Shown piece after piece: positions 1 to 5,564 of a stretch of 7,269 nucleotides of DNA. This stretch comes from Microbacterium sp. p3-SID336 (GTDB lineage: Bacteria; Actinomycetota; Actinomycetes; Actinomycetales; Microbacteriaceae). Under the pieces are notes generated by a model. It was not told the origin of the DNA. It made no database searches and saw nothing but the letters and a program-made list of their open reading frames with translations. Within the stretch, counting starts at the first letter, position 1; the number at the start of each line of letters is the position of its first letter. A program made the position numbers and the translations under genes. Where the stretch lies: the NCBI RefSeq assembly GCF_025143365.1, contig NZ_JALXPE010000099.1, positions 1 to 7,269 on the forward strand, read 5' to 3'.

Positions 1-1
1 C

Positions 2-844
2 GCGCCCGCGCTGGTGCTCATCATCGGCGTCGTGCTGTTCCCCGCGGGCGTCATGTTCTACAACTCGACGCGGGACATCTCGCTGTCCGGGCTCGACAAG
101 GGCTCCGTCGGGTTCGACAACTTCGTGACCGTGTTCACGTTCGCCGAGTTCTGGCCGATCTTCTTCCGCACGATCGTCTGGGTCGTGTCGGTCGTGCTGT
201 TCACGGTCGTGATCTCGCTGGGGCTCGCGCAGATCCTCAACAAGGCGTTCCCGGGACGCCAGCTCGTGCGCATGGCCGTCATCGTGCCGTGGGCGGCCTC
301 GGTCGTGATGACGACCATGGTGTTCTACTACAGTCTGGAGCCGTACTTCGGCATCTTCAACAAGTTCCTGTACGACATCGGGCTCTCCGATGATGCGGTC
401 GGCTACGGCTGGACCAAGAACCCGGAGACCGCGTTCGCCTGGTCCATCGTGATCGCCGTGTTCGTGTCGCTGCCGTTCACGACCTACACGATCCTCGCCG
501 GCCTCCAGGCGGTCCCCGCCGACGCGCTCGAGGCCGCGAAGATGGACGGCGCCGGGGCCGCACGCACCTACTTCTCGATCGTGCTGCCGCAGCTGCGCAG
601 CGCTCTCGCGGTCGCCATCCTGATCAACATCATCAACGTGTTCAACTCGCTGCCGATCCTGAAGGTGATGACCGGGTCGATCCCCGGCTACGGCGCCGAC
701 ACGATCATGACCCTGATCTTCAAGTACATCGAACTGCAGAAGAAGGTCGACGTGGCGAGCGCACTCTCGGTCGTCGCCTTCCTGATCGTGATCGTGATCG
801 TCGCGGCGTACGTCAAGATCGTCAAGCCCATGAAGGAGGTCTGA
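2..844 (+). CDS. Carbohydrate ABC transporter permease, MalF-type (5' partial)
   Basis: Inner-membrane permease of a binding-protein-dependent sugar ABC importer, forming the translocation channel with the next gene's product. The visible 280 residues begin inside the first membrane helix, with no start signal, so the gene begins before the window; a GTG at 14 is in frame but lies within that helix and is not the true start. Hydrophobic segments fall near visible residues 1-20, 57-79, 91-110, 145-166, 200-222 and 252-271. The cytoplasmic EAA loop that docks on the ATPase is clear at 177-196 (EAAKMDGAG, then a conserved LP). Loop and topology are typical of the MalF/UgpA-like group. The stop is 2 nt before the next ATG, so the two are translated as a pair. 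The sugar cannot be told from sequence. No ATPase gene is visible; actinobacterial sugar importers often share one encoded elsewhere (MsiK type), which is inference here. Confidence 0.93.
   Translation, partial: APALVLIIGVVLFPAGVMFYNSTRDISLSGLDKGSVGFDNFVTVFTFAEFWPIFFRTIVWVVSVVLFTVVISLGLAQILNKAFPGRQLVRMAVIVPWAASVVMTTMVFYYSLEPYFGIFNKFLYDIGLSDDAVGYGWTKNPETAFAWSIVIAVFVSLPFTTYTILAGLQAVPADALEAAKMDGAGAARTYFSIVLPQLRSALAVAILINIINVFNSLPILKVMTGSIPGYGADTIMTLIFKYIELQKKVDVASALSVVAFLIVIVIVAAYVKIVKPMKEV
833..840 (+). promoter_or_regulatory. Ribosome binding site for second permease
   Basis: AAGGAGGT is a full match to the anti-Shine-Dalgarno sequence and lies 6 nt before the ATG at 847. It is embedded in the last codons of the upstream permease (Lys-Glu-Val-stop), so it fixes the start of the second permease and supports coupled translation. 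Confidence 0.9.
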
Positions 845-846
845 TC

Positions 847-1773
847 ATGACCGTGACCGAGACCGCCCTCGTGACCACCGCCGACTCGCACGGCCGCCGC
901 ACGCCCCCGCTTTCCGGCCGCAAGCGCCGCTACACGGCCGACCAGGTGTCGCTGCCCCGCGTGATCCTCCGCACCGCCGCCGGGTTCCTCGTGCTGGCGA
1001 TCTTCGTGCTGCCGTACCTCATCATGTTCTTCGGCTCCGTGAAGACGAAGGCGCAGATCCGCTCGGTCGACCCCACCTACCTGCCGACCGAGTGGCACTG
1101 GGAGAACTACATCTCGATGTGGTCCACCCCCGAGACGCCGCTGCCGTACAACCTCGTCTCCACGATCATCATCGCGGTGTTCGCGACGCTGCTCGTGCTG
1201 CTCGTGTCGCTGCCTGCCGCGTACTACACGGCGCGGTTCAAGTTCCCCGGGCGCATGGTCTTCCTGTTCCTCGTGATCGTGACGCAGATGCTGCAGCCCG
1301 CCGTGCTCACCTCGGGCCTGTTCCGGCAGTTCACGACGCTCGGTCTCGGCGACACCTGGGCGGCGATGATCTTCATCAACGCCGCGTTCAACCTGTCGTT
1401 CGCGGTGTGGATCATGCACTCCTTCTTCGCCGGCATCCCCAAGGAGGTCGACGAGGCCGCGCAGATCGACGGCGCCGGGCGGCTCACGGTCCTGTTCCGC
1501 ATCAATCTGCCCCTGGTGTGGCCGGGCATCGTGACCGCGATCGTGTTCACGTTCGTGGCCTGCTGGAACGAGTTCGCCGCGTCGCTCGTGATCCTCTCGA
1601 CCGACAAGAACCAGCCGCTCTCGGTGGCGCTGACGAAGTTCGTCGGTCAGTACGAGACCAGCTGGCAGTACGTGTTCGGCGTGTCGATCGTCGCGATCCT
1701 GCCCGTGATCATCCTGTTCATGCTGATCGAGAAGCGCCTTGTGGGTGGCCTCACCGCCGGCAGCGTGAAGTAG
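847..1773 (+). CDS. Carbohydrate ABC transporter permease, MalG-type
   Basis: Second integral-membrane subunit of the sugar ABC importer, partner of the upstream permease. The 308-residue protein is complete. A hydrophilic, basic N-terminus of about 40 residues is followed by six hydrophobic segments near 43-62, 104-125, 138-157, 171-191, 224-243 and 277-294. The EAA loop is at 200-222 (EVDEAAQIDGAG, then NLPL), the ATPase-docking motif of MalG/LacG-like permeases. The C-terminus (EKRLVGGLTAGSVK) is typical of this group, whose members are usually 270-310 residues. The start is set by the full Shine-Dalgarno at 833-840. It is the last gene of its operon; the next gene is convergent and encodes a ROK repressor, a common sugar-operon regulator, so regulation by it is plausible but unproven. 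The transported sugar is unknown. Confidence 0.95.
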   Translation: MTVTETALVTTADSHGRRTPPLSGRKRRYTADQVSLPRVILRTAAGFLVLAIFVLPYLIMFFGSVKTKAQIRSVDPTYLPTEWHWENYISMWSTPETPLPYNLVSTIIIAVFATLLVLLVSLPAAYYTARFKFPGRMVFLFLVIVTQMLQPAVLTSGLFRQFTTLGLGDTWAAMIFINAAFNLSFAVWIMHSFFAGIPKEVDEAAQIDGAGRLTVLFRINLPLVWPGIVTAIVFTFVACWNEFAASLVILSTDKNQPLSVALTKFVGQYETSWQYVFGVSIVAILPVIILFMLIEKRLVGGLTAGSVK

Positions 1774-1805
1774 CCCGCTCGCCGCGACCGGATCGGCTCG
1801 CGTCG

Positions 1806-1874
1806 TGAAGGACTTCACACGAACGGCAGGACCCGTTCCCCGAAACTCTCCTTCAAGTCGTGAGAACTCCTTCG
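1806..1874. repeat. Hairpin of repeat unit 1
   Basis: Arms 1806-1831 and 1849-1874 are imperfect inverted repeats around a 17-nt loop. This copy has a few arm changes compared with unit 2. It begins 32 nt after the stop of the second permease, so in RNA it could act as a terminator or 3'-end stabiliser, but no U-run follows it. Confidence 0.6.
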
Positions 1875-1955
1875 CCCCGCGCGCGGCCGAGGAGCCGCGG
1901 ACGGGGACACCCAATCGCGGAACCACGGAGCCGCGGACAGGGACGGCGCGCGTCG

Positions 1956-2024
1956 CGAAGGACTTCACACGAACGGAAGGACCCATTCGCTGAAACTCTC
2001 CTTCAAGTCGTGAGAACTCCTTCG
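1956..2024. repeat. Hairpin of repeat unit 2
   Basis: This is the clearest copy. Arms 1956-1981 and 1999-2024 are each 26 nt and complementary at 21 of 26 positions, around a 17-nt loop (1982-1998). The outer end pairs CGAAGGA with TCCTTCG and the inner end pairs GAAGGA with TCCTTC. A symmetric, mostly paired structure of this kind could fold in single-stranded DNA or in RNA from either strand. Confidence 0.65.
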
Positions 2025-2105
2025 TGTCGCGCGCGGCCGAGGAGCCGCGGACGGGGACACCCAATCGCGGAACCACGGAGCCGCGGACGGGGCCGGCACG
2101 CGTCG

Positions 2106-2174
2106 CGAAGGACTTCACACGAACGGAAGGCCCCATTCGCCGAAACTCTCCTTCAACTCTTGAGAACTCCTTCG
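2106..2174. repeat. Hairpin of repeat unit 3
   Basis: Arms 2106-2131 and 2149-2174 surround a 17-nt loop as in the other copies. The right arm has two changes near 2157 and 2160. Identity to the 150-bp unit is lost immediately after the right arm, so the array ends at a hairpin boundary and not at a random point. Confidence 0.6.
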
Positions 2175-2178
2175 ACAC

Positions 2179-2199
2179 GGGAGGGCGGGGAGGGCGGGG
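2179..2199 (+). other. G-quadruplex-forming motif
   Basis: Five runs of three or four G on the plus strand (2179-2181, 2183-2185, 2187-2190, 2192-2194, 2196-2199) are separated by single bases (A, C, A, C). This satisfies the usual G3+N1-7 pattern with the shortest possible loops, which favour stable parallel quadruplexes. It lies downstream of the permease operon and would be G-rich in read-through RNA from that side and C-rich in RNA from the ROK gene side. Confidence 0.6.
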
Positions 2200-2210
2200 C
2201 GAGGCGTGCG

Positions 2211-2229
2211 AAGTCCTTCGTGTCGCGCG
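2211..2229. repeat. Remnant of the 150-bp repeat
   Basis: A 16-nt match to repeat unit 2 (TCCTTCGTGTCGCGCG, also at 2018-2033) reappears here after a 36-nt unrelated G-rich insert. It is joined to a small near-palindrome, CGAAG-TC-CTTCG, at 2209-2220. It looks like the decayed or rearranged end of the array. Confidence 0.55.
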
Positions 2230-2238
2230 AGTCGCGCG
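2224..2238 (-). terminator. Possible terminator hairpin of the ROK gene
   Basis: CGCGCGA-G-TCGCGCG is a perfect 7-bp inverted repeat about a central base. It lies 13 nt past the stop codon of the minus-strand ROK gene. As RNA it would form a short all-GC stem with a 5-nt loop. No U-run follows; GC-only hairpins without U-runs occur in actinobacteria, so the role is plausible but weakly supported. Confidence 0.3.
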
Positions 2239-2251
2239 GGCGACGGCAGCG

Positions 2252-3409
2252 TCAGGTCGAGGCGGCGCGGAGTTGGGCGGGGCTCCAGCGCACGCCGAGC
2301 ACCGCGGTGAGCGCGGCCTGAGCGGCGCCGGCAGACGGAGGCACGCGCGGGTCGGCGTAGCGGATGGGCACCTGCAGCGTTCCGCGTGCCGGGTAGTCGG
2401 TCTCCGCGCGCACGCGCTCCAGGAACCGCGGACCGAGCTCCGTCGCCGGACCGCCGATCACCACCTCGATCGGGTCGAGCAGCGCGCTGATGAGTTTCAC
2501 GGCACGAGCCAGCGCCCTGGCCCCTTCGTCGATCTGCCCCTGGTCGGCACGGGCGACAAGGGCGCGGATCGCCCCCACGTCGAGCGCGTCGGTGAACTCC
2601 TCGCCCAGCATGGGCCCGAGCGCGGCGGCCGACTCGAGGCAGCCGCGCTGCCCGCAGCGACAGGGCCGAGCGGCCTCCCCGAACACCACCTGCACGTGTC
2701 CGATCTCGCCCGCACGGTCGCGGGGCCCCGGTGCGAGCTCGCCGTCGAGGGTGACCGCGGCGCCGATGCCTCCGCCACTGTGCAGGAAGAGGCGGTATCC
2801 GGACGGCGACTCGTCCATCCCCGCCTCCGCGATGGCCTCGGCGTCGACGTCGTTCACCAGCAGCACCGGGGCGTCGACGATCGCCTCGAAGCGCTCCGCG
2901 AGAGGTACGTCTCGCCACTCCAGCTGCACGCTCTCCAGCACCGAGCGGCCGTCGGTCGTGCCCGGCAGCTGCACGCCCACGGCCAGGAGCCGCCCGGCGA
3001 ACCGTTCGGCGACACCGCCGACCGTCTCGTCGAGCACGCGGTCGCGGGTCCCCGACGTGTACGTCACGGTGGCGCTCTCCAGCGTCGAGCCGTCGAGCGC
3101 GACGAGGGCGACGAGGGCGCTGAGCGGCTGCACCACGAGGACGAGGATCAGGTGGTGGCTCGCGTCGATGCTGAGCGTGGTGGCGCGCTTGCCGCCCGTG
3201 CTCACCGCCTGTTCGCCCTCAGCCACCAGACGGCTGTCGATCAGCTCGGCGACGAGGGACGATGCGGTCGCGGCGGTCAGGCCGGTGGCCCTGGCGATCC
3301 CGGCCCTGGTCTGGGTTCCGGAGGCCTGGAACACGAGTTGCAGCGCTCGTCGGAGGTTCGCGCGCCGGACGGCGGCCTGCGTGTCCAGCGCGTCGTCGGT
3401 GGTGAACAT
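2252..3409 (-). CDS. ROK-family transcriptional repressor (NagC/Mlc/XylR-like)
   Basis: Sugar-responsive DNA-binding regulator, 385 residues, a usual length for ROK repressors. An N-terminal winged helix-turn-helix spans about residues 20-80 (ARATGLTAATASSLVAELID, then a wing with GGKRATTLSID). The ROK fold follows: Asp187 in LLVNDVDA at the kinase-type active site, a glycine loop SGGGIG at 211-216, and the ROK signature with EIGH at 235-238 followed by CRCGQRGCLE, where His238, Cys250, Cys252 and Cys257 are the expected structural zinc ligands. The ATP-binding DxGGT motif of ROK kinases is absent from the start of the ROK domain (about 88-108), so a repressor is favoured over a kinase. The ATG has AAAGGA 8 nt upstream. 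The gene faces the permease operon and is divergent from a second ROK gene, with an operator-like palindrome between them. The ligand is unknown. Confidence 0.93.
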   Translation of the reverse strand: MFTTDDALDTQAAVRRANLRRALQLVFQASGTQTRAGIARATGLTAATASSLVAELIDSRLVAEGEQAVSTGGKRATTLSIDASHHLILVLVVQPLSALVALVALDGSTLESATVTYTSGTRDRVLDETVGGVAERFAGRLLAVGVQLPGTTDGRSVLESVQLEWRDVPLAERFEAIVDAPVLLVNDVDAEAIAEAGMDESPSGYRLFLHSGGGIGAAVTLDGELAPGPRDRAGEIGHVQVVFGEAARPCRCGQRGCLESAAALGPMLGEEFTDALDVGAIRALVARADQGQIDEGARALARAVKLISALLDPIEVVIGGPATELGPRFLERVRAETDYPARGTLQVPIRYADPRVPPSAGAAQAALTAVLGVRWSPAQLRAAST

Positions 3410-3417
3410 TGGTCCGT

Positions 3418-3423
3418 TCCTTT
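3418..3423 (-). promoter_or_regulatory. Ribosome binding site of minus-strand ROK gene
   Basis: AAAGGA on the minus strand, 8 nt before the ATG at 3409. It supports that start over internal alternatives. Confidence 0.65.
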
Positions 3424-3441
3424 GGGGACGAGGATCGGCGA

Positions 3442-3470
3442 TTGACAGGTCGAACGGCGCTCCGTACGCT
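3442..3470 (+). promoter_or_regulatory. Sigma-70-type promoter for plus-strand ROK gene
   Basis: TTGACA (3442-3447) is a perfect -35 hexamer, followed after 17 nt by TACGCT (3465-3470), a good TANNNT-type -10. Transcription should start near 3476-3478, giving a leader of about 54 nt before the GTG at 3531. The operator-like palindrome begins a few bases after this start point. Confidence 0.75.
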
Positions 3471-3480
3471 CGAGCCAGTT

Positions 3481-3497
3481 AGTTTATTCATTAAACT
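3481..3497. promoter_or_regulatory. Palindromic ROK-type operator
   Basis: AGTTTATTCATTAAACT is a 17-bp palindrome centred on C3489, with AGTTTA/TAAACT arms and one mismatched inner pair. It is an AT island in an otherwise extremely GC-rich region. ROK repressors such as XylR bind sites with AGTTT/AAACT arms, so this is probably a binding site for one or both flanking ROK proteins. At roughly +4 to +20 of the plus promoter it would block early transcription, and it also lies upstream of the minus-strand ROK gene. The minus strand has TANNNT-like hexamers inside the palindrome but no convincing -35. Confidence 0.75.
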
Positions 3498-3518
3498 TAG
3501 TCAGCCCGCGCGTCGATC

Positions 3519-3526
3519 GGGAGGAG
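3519..3526 (+). promoter_or_regulatory. Ribosome binding site of plus-strand ROK gene
   Basis: GGGAGGAG, 4 nt before the GTG at 3531. It is the reason for choosing this GTG start, since no other start in frame has such a site. Confidence 0.7.
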
Positions 3527-3530
3527 CACC

Positions 3531-4628
3531 GTGCGCTATCCCCAGATCCTAGAGCGCCCCGGCGACCGGACACGAGCCTCGCAGGCCGCACCCCCCACCC
3601 ACGCGCGCGCGATCCGCGAACGCAACCGCGCCCTGGTACTGCGCACGCTCATGGAGCACTCCGCAGCCAGCCGGGCCGATCTCGCGCGCCTCACCGGGCT
3701 CGCGCGACCCACGATCTCCGAGGTCGTGCGCGACCTCCTCGGCGACGGCGTGATCCGCGAGAGCGGCCCGAGCCAGGACGCCCGCCCCGGCAAGCCCGCC
3801 GTGATGCTGGAGTTCGACCAGCGGGCCGTGCAGGTCATCGCGCTCGACCTCAGCGTCCCCGGAGAGGTCACCGGCGCCCTCGCCACCCCGGACGGCCGTC
3901 TCGACCATCGCCGAACCCGCCTGCTCGACACCGAGCCGGTCGCCGGGATCGCCGCCGTCGCCGACGAGCTGGCGCAGCTCGCGACCAGTCCGCCGCTCGG
4001 CATCGGCATCGGCGCCCCCACCGGAGCACCCGCCCTCCTCGGGCTCGGCGAGCGTCTCGCCGCCGTGGTCGACGCGCCGGTCCACGTCCACGACGACGCC
4101 GACCTGGTGGCCGACGCCGCGCAGCGGTTCGGTACGGTCGGCACCGACTTCCTCCTGGTGCGGATCGGCACCCGCATCGGCACCGCGATCCGCGTGGTCG
4201 GCGACGACGGCACCCCGGTCGAGCGATCGATCGGCGCGCGGGAACTCGCGCACGTCGTGGCGGGCGGCGACCCGGGCGACGCGTGTCTCTGCGGGCGCGA
4301 GGGCTGCGTGCACGCCTGGGCCTCGGTGCCCGCGCTGAACCGACGGCTCGACGCGGCAGGTGCCGACCGGGCCGCGGTGCTCGCGGCCGCCGGTGCACGC
4401 CTGGGCACCTCGCTGTCGGTGATCGCCGCCGCGGTCGACCTGCCGACGATCCTGCTGAGCGGCCCTCCCGAGATCGTGACGAGCGCCTTCGTCGAGGCGA
4501 CGGCCACCGCGGTGCGCGCCGCCTCGCACCCCTCGCTGGGCCCTGCCGTGTCGTCGAGCAGCCTCGACGATGCCGTGCTCCGCGGTGCTGCCGCTCGTGT
4601 CGTGGCCGGCGCGTTCACGCCTCGCTGA
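3531..4628 (+). CDS. ROK-family transcriptional regulator (second, divergent)
   Basis: Probable sugar- or sugar-phosphate-sensing regulator, 365 residues. A winged helix-turn-helix spans about residues 30-95 (LARLTGLARPTISEVVRDLL, then a GKPAVMLEF wing of the kind common in ROK repressors). In the ROK domain an Asp pair sits at 188-189 (VHDDAD) where ROK kinases have Asn-Asp. The signature reads ELAH at 238-241 and CLCGREGC at 252-259, so His241, Cys252, Cys254 and Cys259 can bind the structural zinc. ELAH replaces the usual ExGH glycine with Ala, and His261 stands where Glu usually follows GCx, so the sugar pocket may differ from the family norm. No DxGGT ATP motif is seen. It is divergent from another ROK gene with a shared operator-like palindrome, and is followed after 77 nt by an SDR gene it might regulate or be transcribed with. 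Ligand unknown. Confidence 0.9.
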   Translation: MRYPQILERPGDRTRASQAAPPTHARAIRERNRALVLRTLMEHSAASRADLARLTGLARPTISEVVRDLLGDGVIRESGPSQDARPGKPAVMLEFDQRAVQVIALDLSVPGEVTGALATPDGRLDHRRTRLLDTEPVAGIAAVADELAQLATSPPLGIGIGAPTGAPALLGLGERLAAVVDAPVHVHDDADLVADAAQRFGTVGTDFLLVRIGTRIGTAIRVVGDDGTPVERSIGARELAHVVAGGDPGDACLCGREGCVHAWASVPALNRRLDAAGADRAAVLAAAGARLGTSLSVIAAAVDLPTILLSGPPEIVTSAFVEATATAVRAASHPSLGPAVSSSSLDDAVLRGAAARVVAGAFTPR

Positions 4629-4656
4629 GCCCGCGCCTGCCAGACTCGATGCGGGC
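4629..4656 (+). terminator. Possible terminator hairpin after second ROK gene
   Basis: GCCCGC (4629-4634) and GCGGGC (4651-4656) form a perfect 6-bp stem around a 16-nt loop, starting at the base after the ROK stop codon. There is no U-run, so this is a candidate only. The loop contains CAGACT (4641-4646), which could instead be a weak -10 for the SDR gene, though no good -35 lies at the right distance. Confidence 0.3.
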
Positions 4657-4662
4657 GGGGAT

Positions 4663-4687
4663 CGGTGTCCCCGCGGAAGCGACACCG
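4663..4687. promoter_or_regulatory. Inverted repeat upstream of SDR gene
   Basis: CGGTGTC-N11-GACACCG is a perfect 7-bp inverted repeat ending 5 nt before the ribosome binding site (about 4693-4699, GGGAGGA) of the SDR gene. It could be an operator for a dimeric regulator or a leader hairpin in the mRNA. Nothing in the sequence decides which. Confidence 0.45.
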
Positions 4688-4705
4688 TACCCGGGAGGAA
4701 ACCGC

Positions 4706-5299
4706 ATGAAGGCACTCGTGATCGGCGCGACCGGCAGCATCGGCGGCGTGGTGGCAGCGACGCTCGAGGAGCGGGGGCACGACGTCGTCCGCGCCTCGCG
4801 TTCGGGCGCCCAGAGCGTGGACGTGACGGACCCGGAGTCGATCCGCTCGCTGTTCGCACGGCTCGGCTCGGTCGATGCGGTCGTCGTCGCCGTGGGCTCC
4901 GTGCCCTTCAAGCCGCTCACCGCGCTCGCCCGCGACGACTTCCTGGCCGCTTTCACGGGGAAGACCCTCGCACAGCTCGACGTGGTCCGCGAGGCCCTGG
5001 GCCACGTGAGCGACGGCGGGTCGATCACGCTGACGAGCGGTGTGCTCGCGCGGGAGCCGATCGCCACCGGCGCCGCGGCAGCGATGGCGAACGGCGCCTT
5101 GGAGTCGTTCGTGCTGACCGCCGCCGCGGAGGCGCCGCGCGGCATCCGCATCAACGCCGTCTCCCCGGACGTGCTGGAGAACTCACCCGGCTACTTCTCG
5201 GCCTTCCCCGGACACCGTCCCGTGACGGATGCCGAAGTCGGCCGGGCGTATGTGCGCGCGGTCGAAGGTGTCGTCACCGGGCGAGTCCTCGCCGTCTGA
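4706..5299 (+). CDS. Short-chain dehydrogenase/reductase-fold protein, short atypical type
   Basis: A 197-residue Rossmann-fold protein, shorter than the usual 240-260 of classical SDRs. The dinucleotide-binding motif is at residues 7-14 (GATGSIGG), followed by VDV/D40-type residues after strand 3, VVVAVG (59-64) in place of the NNAG motif, LTSG with Ser111 at the catalytic-serine position, and RINAVSP (148-154), a conserved SDR motif. The catalytic YxxxK is missing: the aligned stretch reads AAAAMANGALESF (123-135), with Ala125 and Asn129 in place of Tyr and Lys. Short SDRs of this kind with NGALE in place of YxxxK form a known group often annotated simply as short chain dehydrogenase. It may bind NAD(P) without normal oxidoreductase chemistry, or use another residue. 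The ATG has GGGAGGA about 6 nt upstream. Substrate and pathway unknown. Confidence 0.87.
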   Translation: MKALVIGATGSIGGVVAATLEERGHDVVRASRSGAQSVDVTDPESIRSLFARLGSVDAVVVAVGSVPFKPLTALARDDFLAAFTGKTLAQLDVVREALGHVSDGGSITLTSGVLAREPIATGAAAAMANGALESFVLTAAAEAPRGIRINAVSPDVLENSPGYFSAFPGHRPVTDAEVGRAYVRAVEGVVTGRVLAV

Positions 5300-5310
5300 A
5301 CGGCGCCGAC

Positions 5311-5535
5311 GGACGGCGGTGTGCGCCGGATCCGCACGGCGGGCGGACGGCGGTGTGCCCCGGCGGACGGCGGTGTCCCCCGGACGGACGGAGGCGTGCC
5401 CCGGACCCGGGCGGCGATGTGCCGCGGGCGGCGATGTGCCGCGGGCGGACGGCGGCGTGCGCCAGTTCCGGACGGCGACGATGTACGCCGGCCGCGGGCG
5501 GCGATGTGCGGCGGGCGGACGGCGGTGTGCCCCGG
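5311..5535. repeat. Cluster of ~10 copies of a degenerate 16-nt GC-rich motif
   Basis: Copies of the core CGGCGRTGTGCCSCGG begin near 5314, 5348, 5368, 5389, 5412, 5429, 5450, 5476, 5499 and 5520. Two flavours appear: one with CGGCGGTGTGCCCC, usually preceded by CGGA, and one with CGGCGATGTGCCGCGGG. Most neighbouring copies are 17-26 nt apart and the first pair 34 nt. The cluster fills the 288-nt gap between the convergent SDR and chorismate mutase genes, and no gene is visible in it. It shares no clear sequence with the 150-bp repeat at 1801-2174. I do not recognise the repeat; the irregular, diverged spacing argues against CRISPR. Confidence 0.85.
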
Positions 5536-5564
5536 GTCCGGACGGGCGGGCGAACGCACACGCT

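Larger units (their letters stand above)
1801..2174. repeat. 150-bp tandem repeat, about 2.5 copies
   Basis: Three head-to-tail units start at 1801, 1951 and 2101, an exact period of 150 bp. By manual alignment units 1 and 2 differ at about 11 of 150 positions, and the third unit matches unit 2 at about 70 of its first 74 bases before diverging. Each unit opens with an imperfect hairpin (listed separately), followed by about 80 bp of GC-rich sequence holding a shorter internal repeat, GGAGCCGCGGAC, twice at a 36-bp offset (1891 and 1927 in unit 1). Because 150 is divisible by 3, long reading frames cross the array on both strands, but they have no start signals and resemble no known protein. 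The array fills the gap between the convergent permease operon and ROK gene. I do not recognise the repeat family. Confidence 0.93.

Noticed and set aside
14..16. GTG as the true start of the first permease
   Set aside because: The open frame continues to the window edge, the GTG lies inside a membrane helix, and no ribosome binding site precedes it in the few visible bases.
1801..2174. CRISPR array
   Set aside because: There are only 2.5 units, and the whole 150-bp unit is conserved with no unique spacers.
688..2178. Long minus-strand open frame with three 50-residue repeats
   Set aside because: It is antisense to well-supported permease genes. The protein repeats only reflect the 150-bp DNA repeat, whose length is divisible by 3, and the rest is low-complexity His/Glu/Arg-rich sequence typical of the shadow of a GC-rich gene.
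1805..3445. Plus-strand open frames crossing the 150-bp repeats and running antisense to the ROK gene
   Set aside because: They have no ribosome binding site, use Arg/Gly/Ala-rich composition with no recognisable domain, and overlap a clear ROK gene on the other strand.
4283..4705. Upstream extension of the SDR frame overlapping the ROK gene
   Set aside because: The extension is Arg-rich shadow sequence of the ROK gene. The ATG at 4706 has a good ribosome binding site and begins directly with the Rossmann motif.
3536..5005. Long minus-strand open frames under the second ROK and SDR genes
   Set aside because: Arg/Ser/Pro-rich antisense frames with no domain, opposite genes that have clear family motifs and ribosome binding sites.
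5311..5535. CRISPR array
   Set aside because: The copies are degenerate and unevenly spaced, and the intervals are too short and too similar to be spacers.
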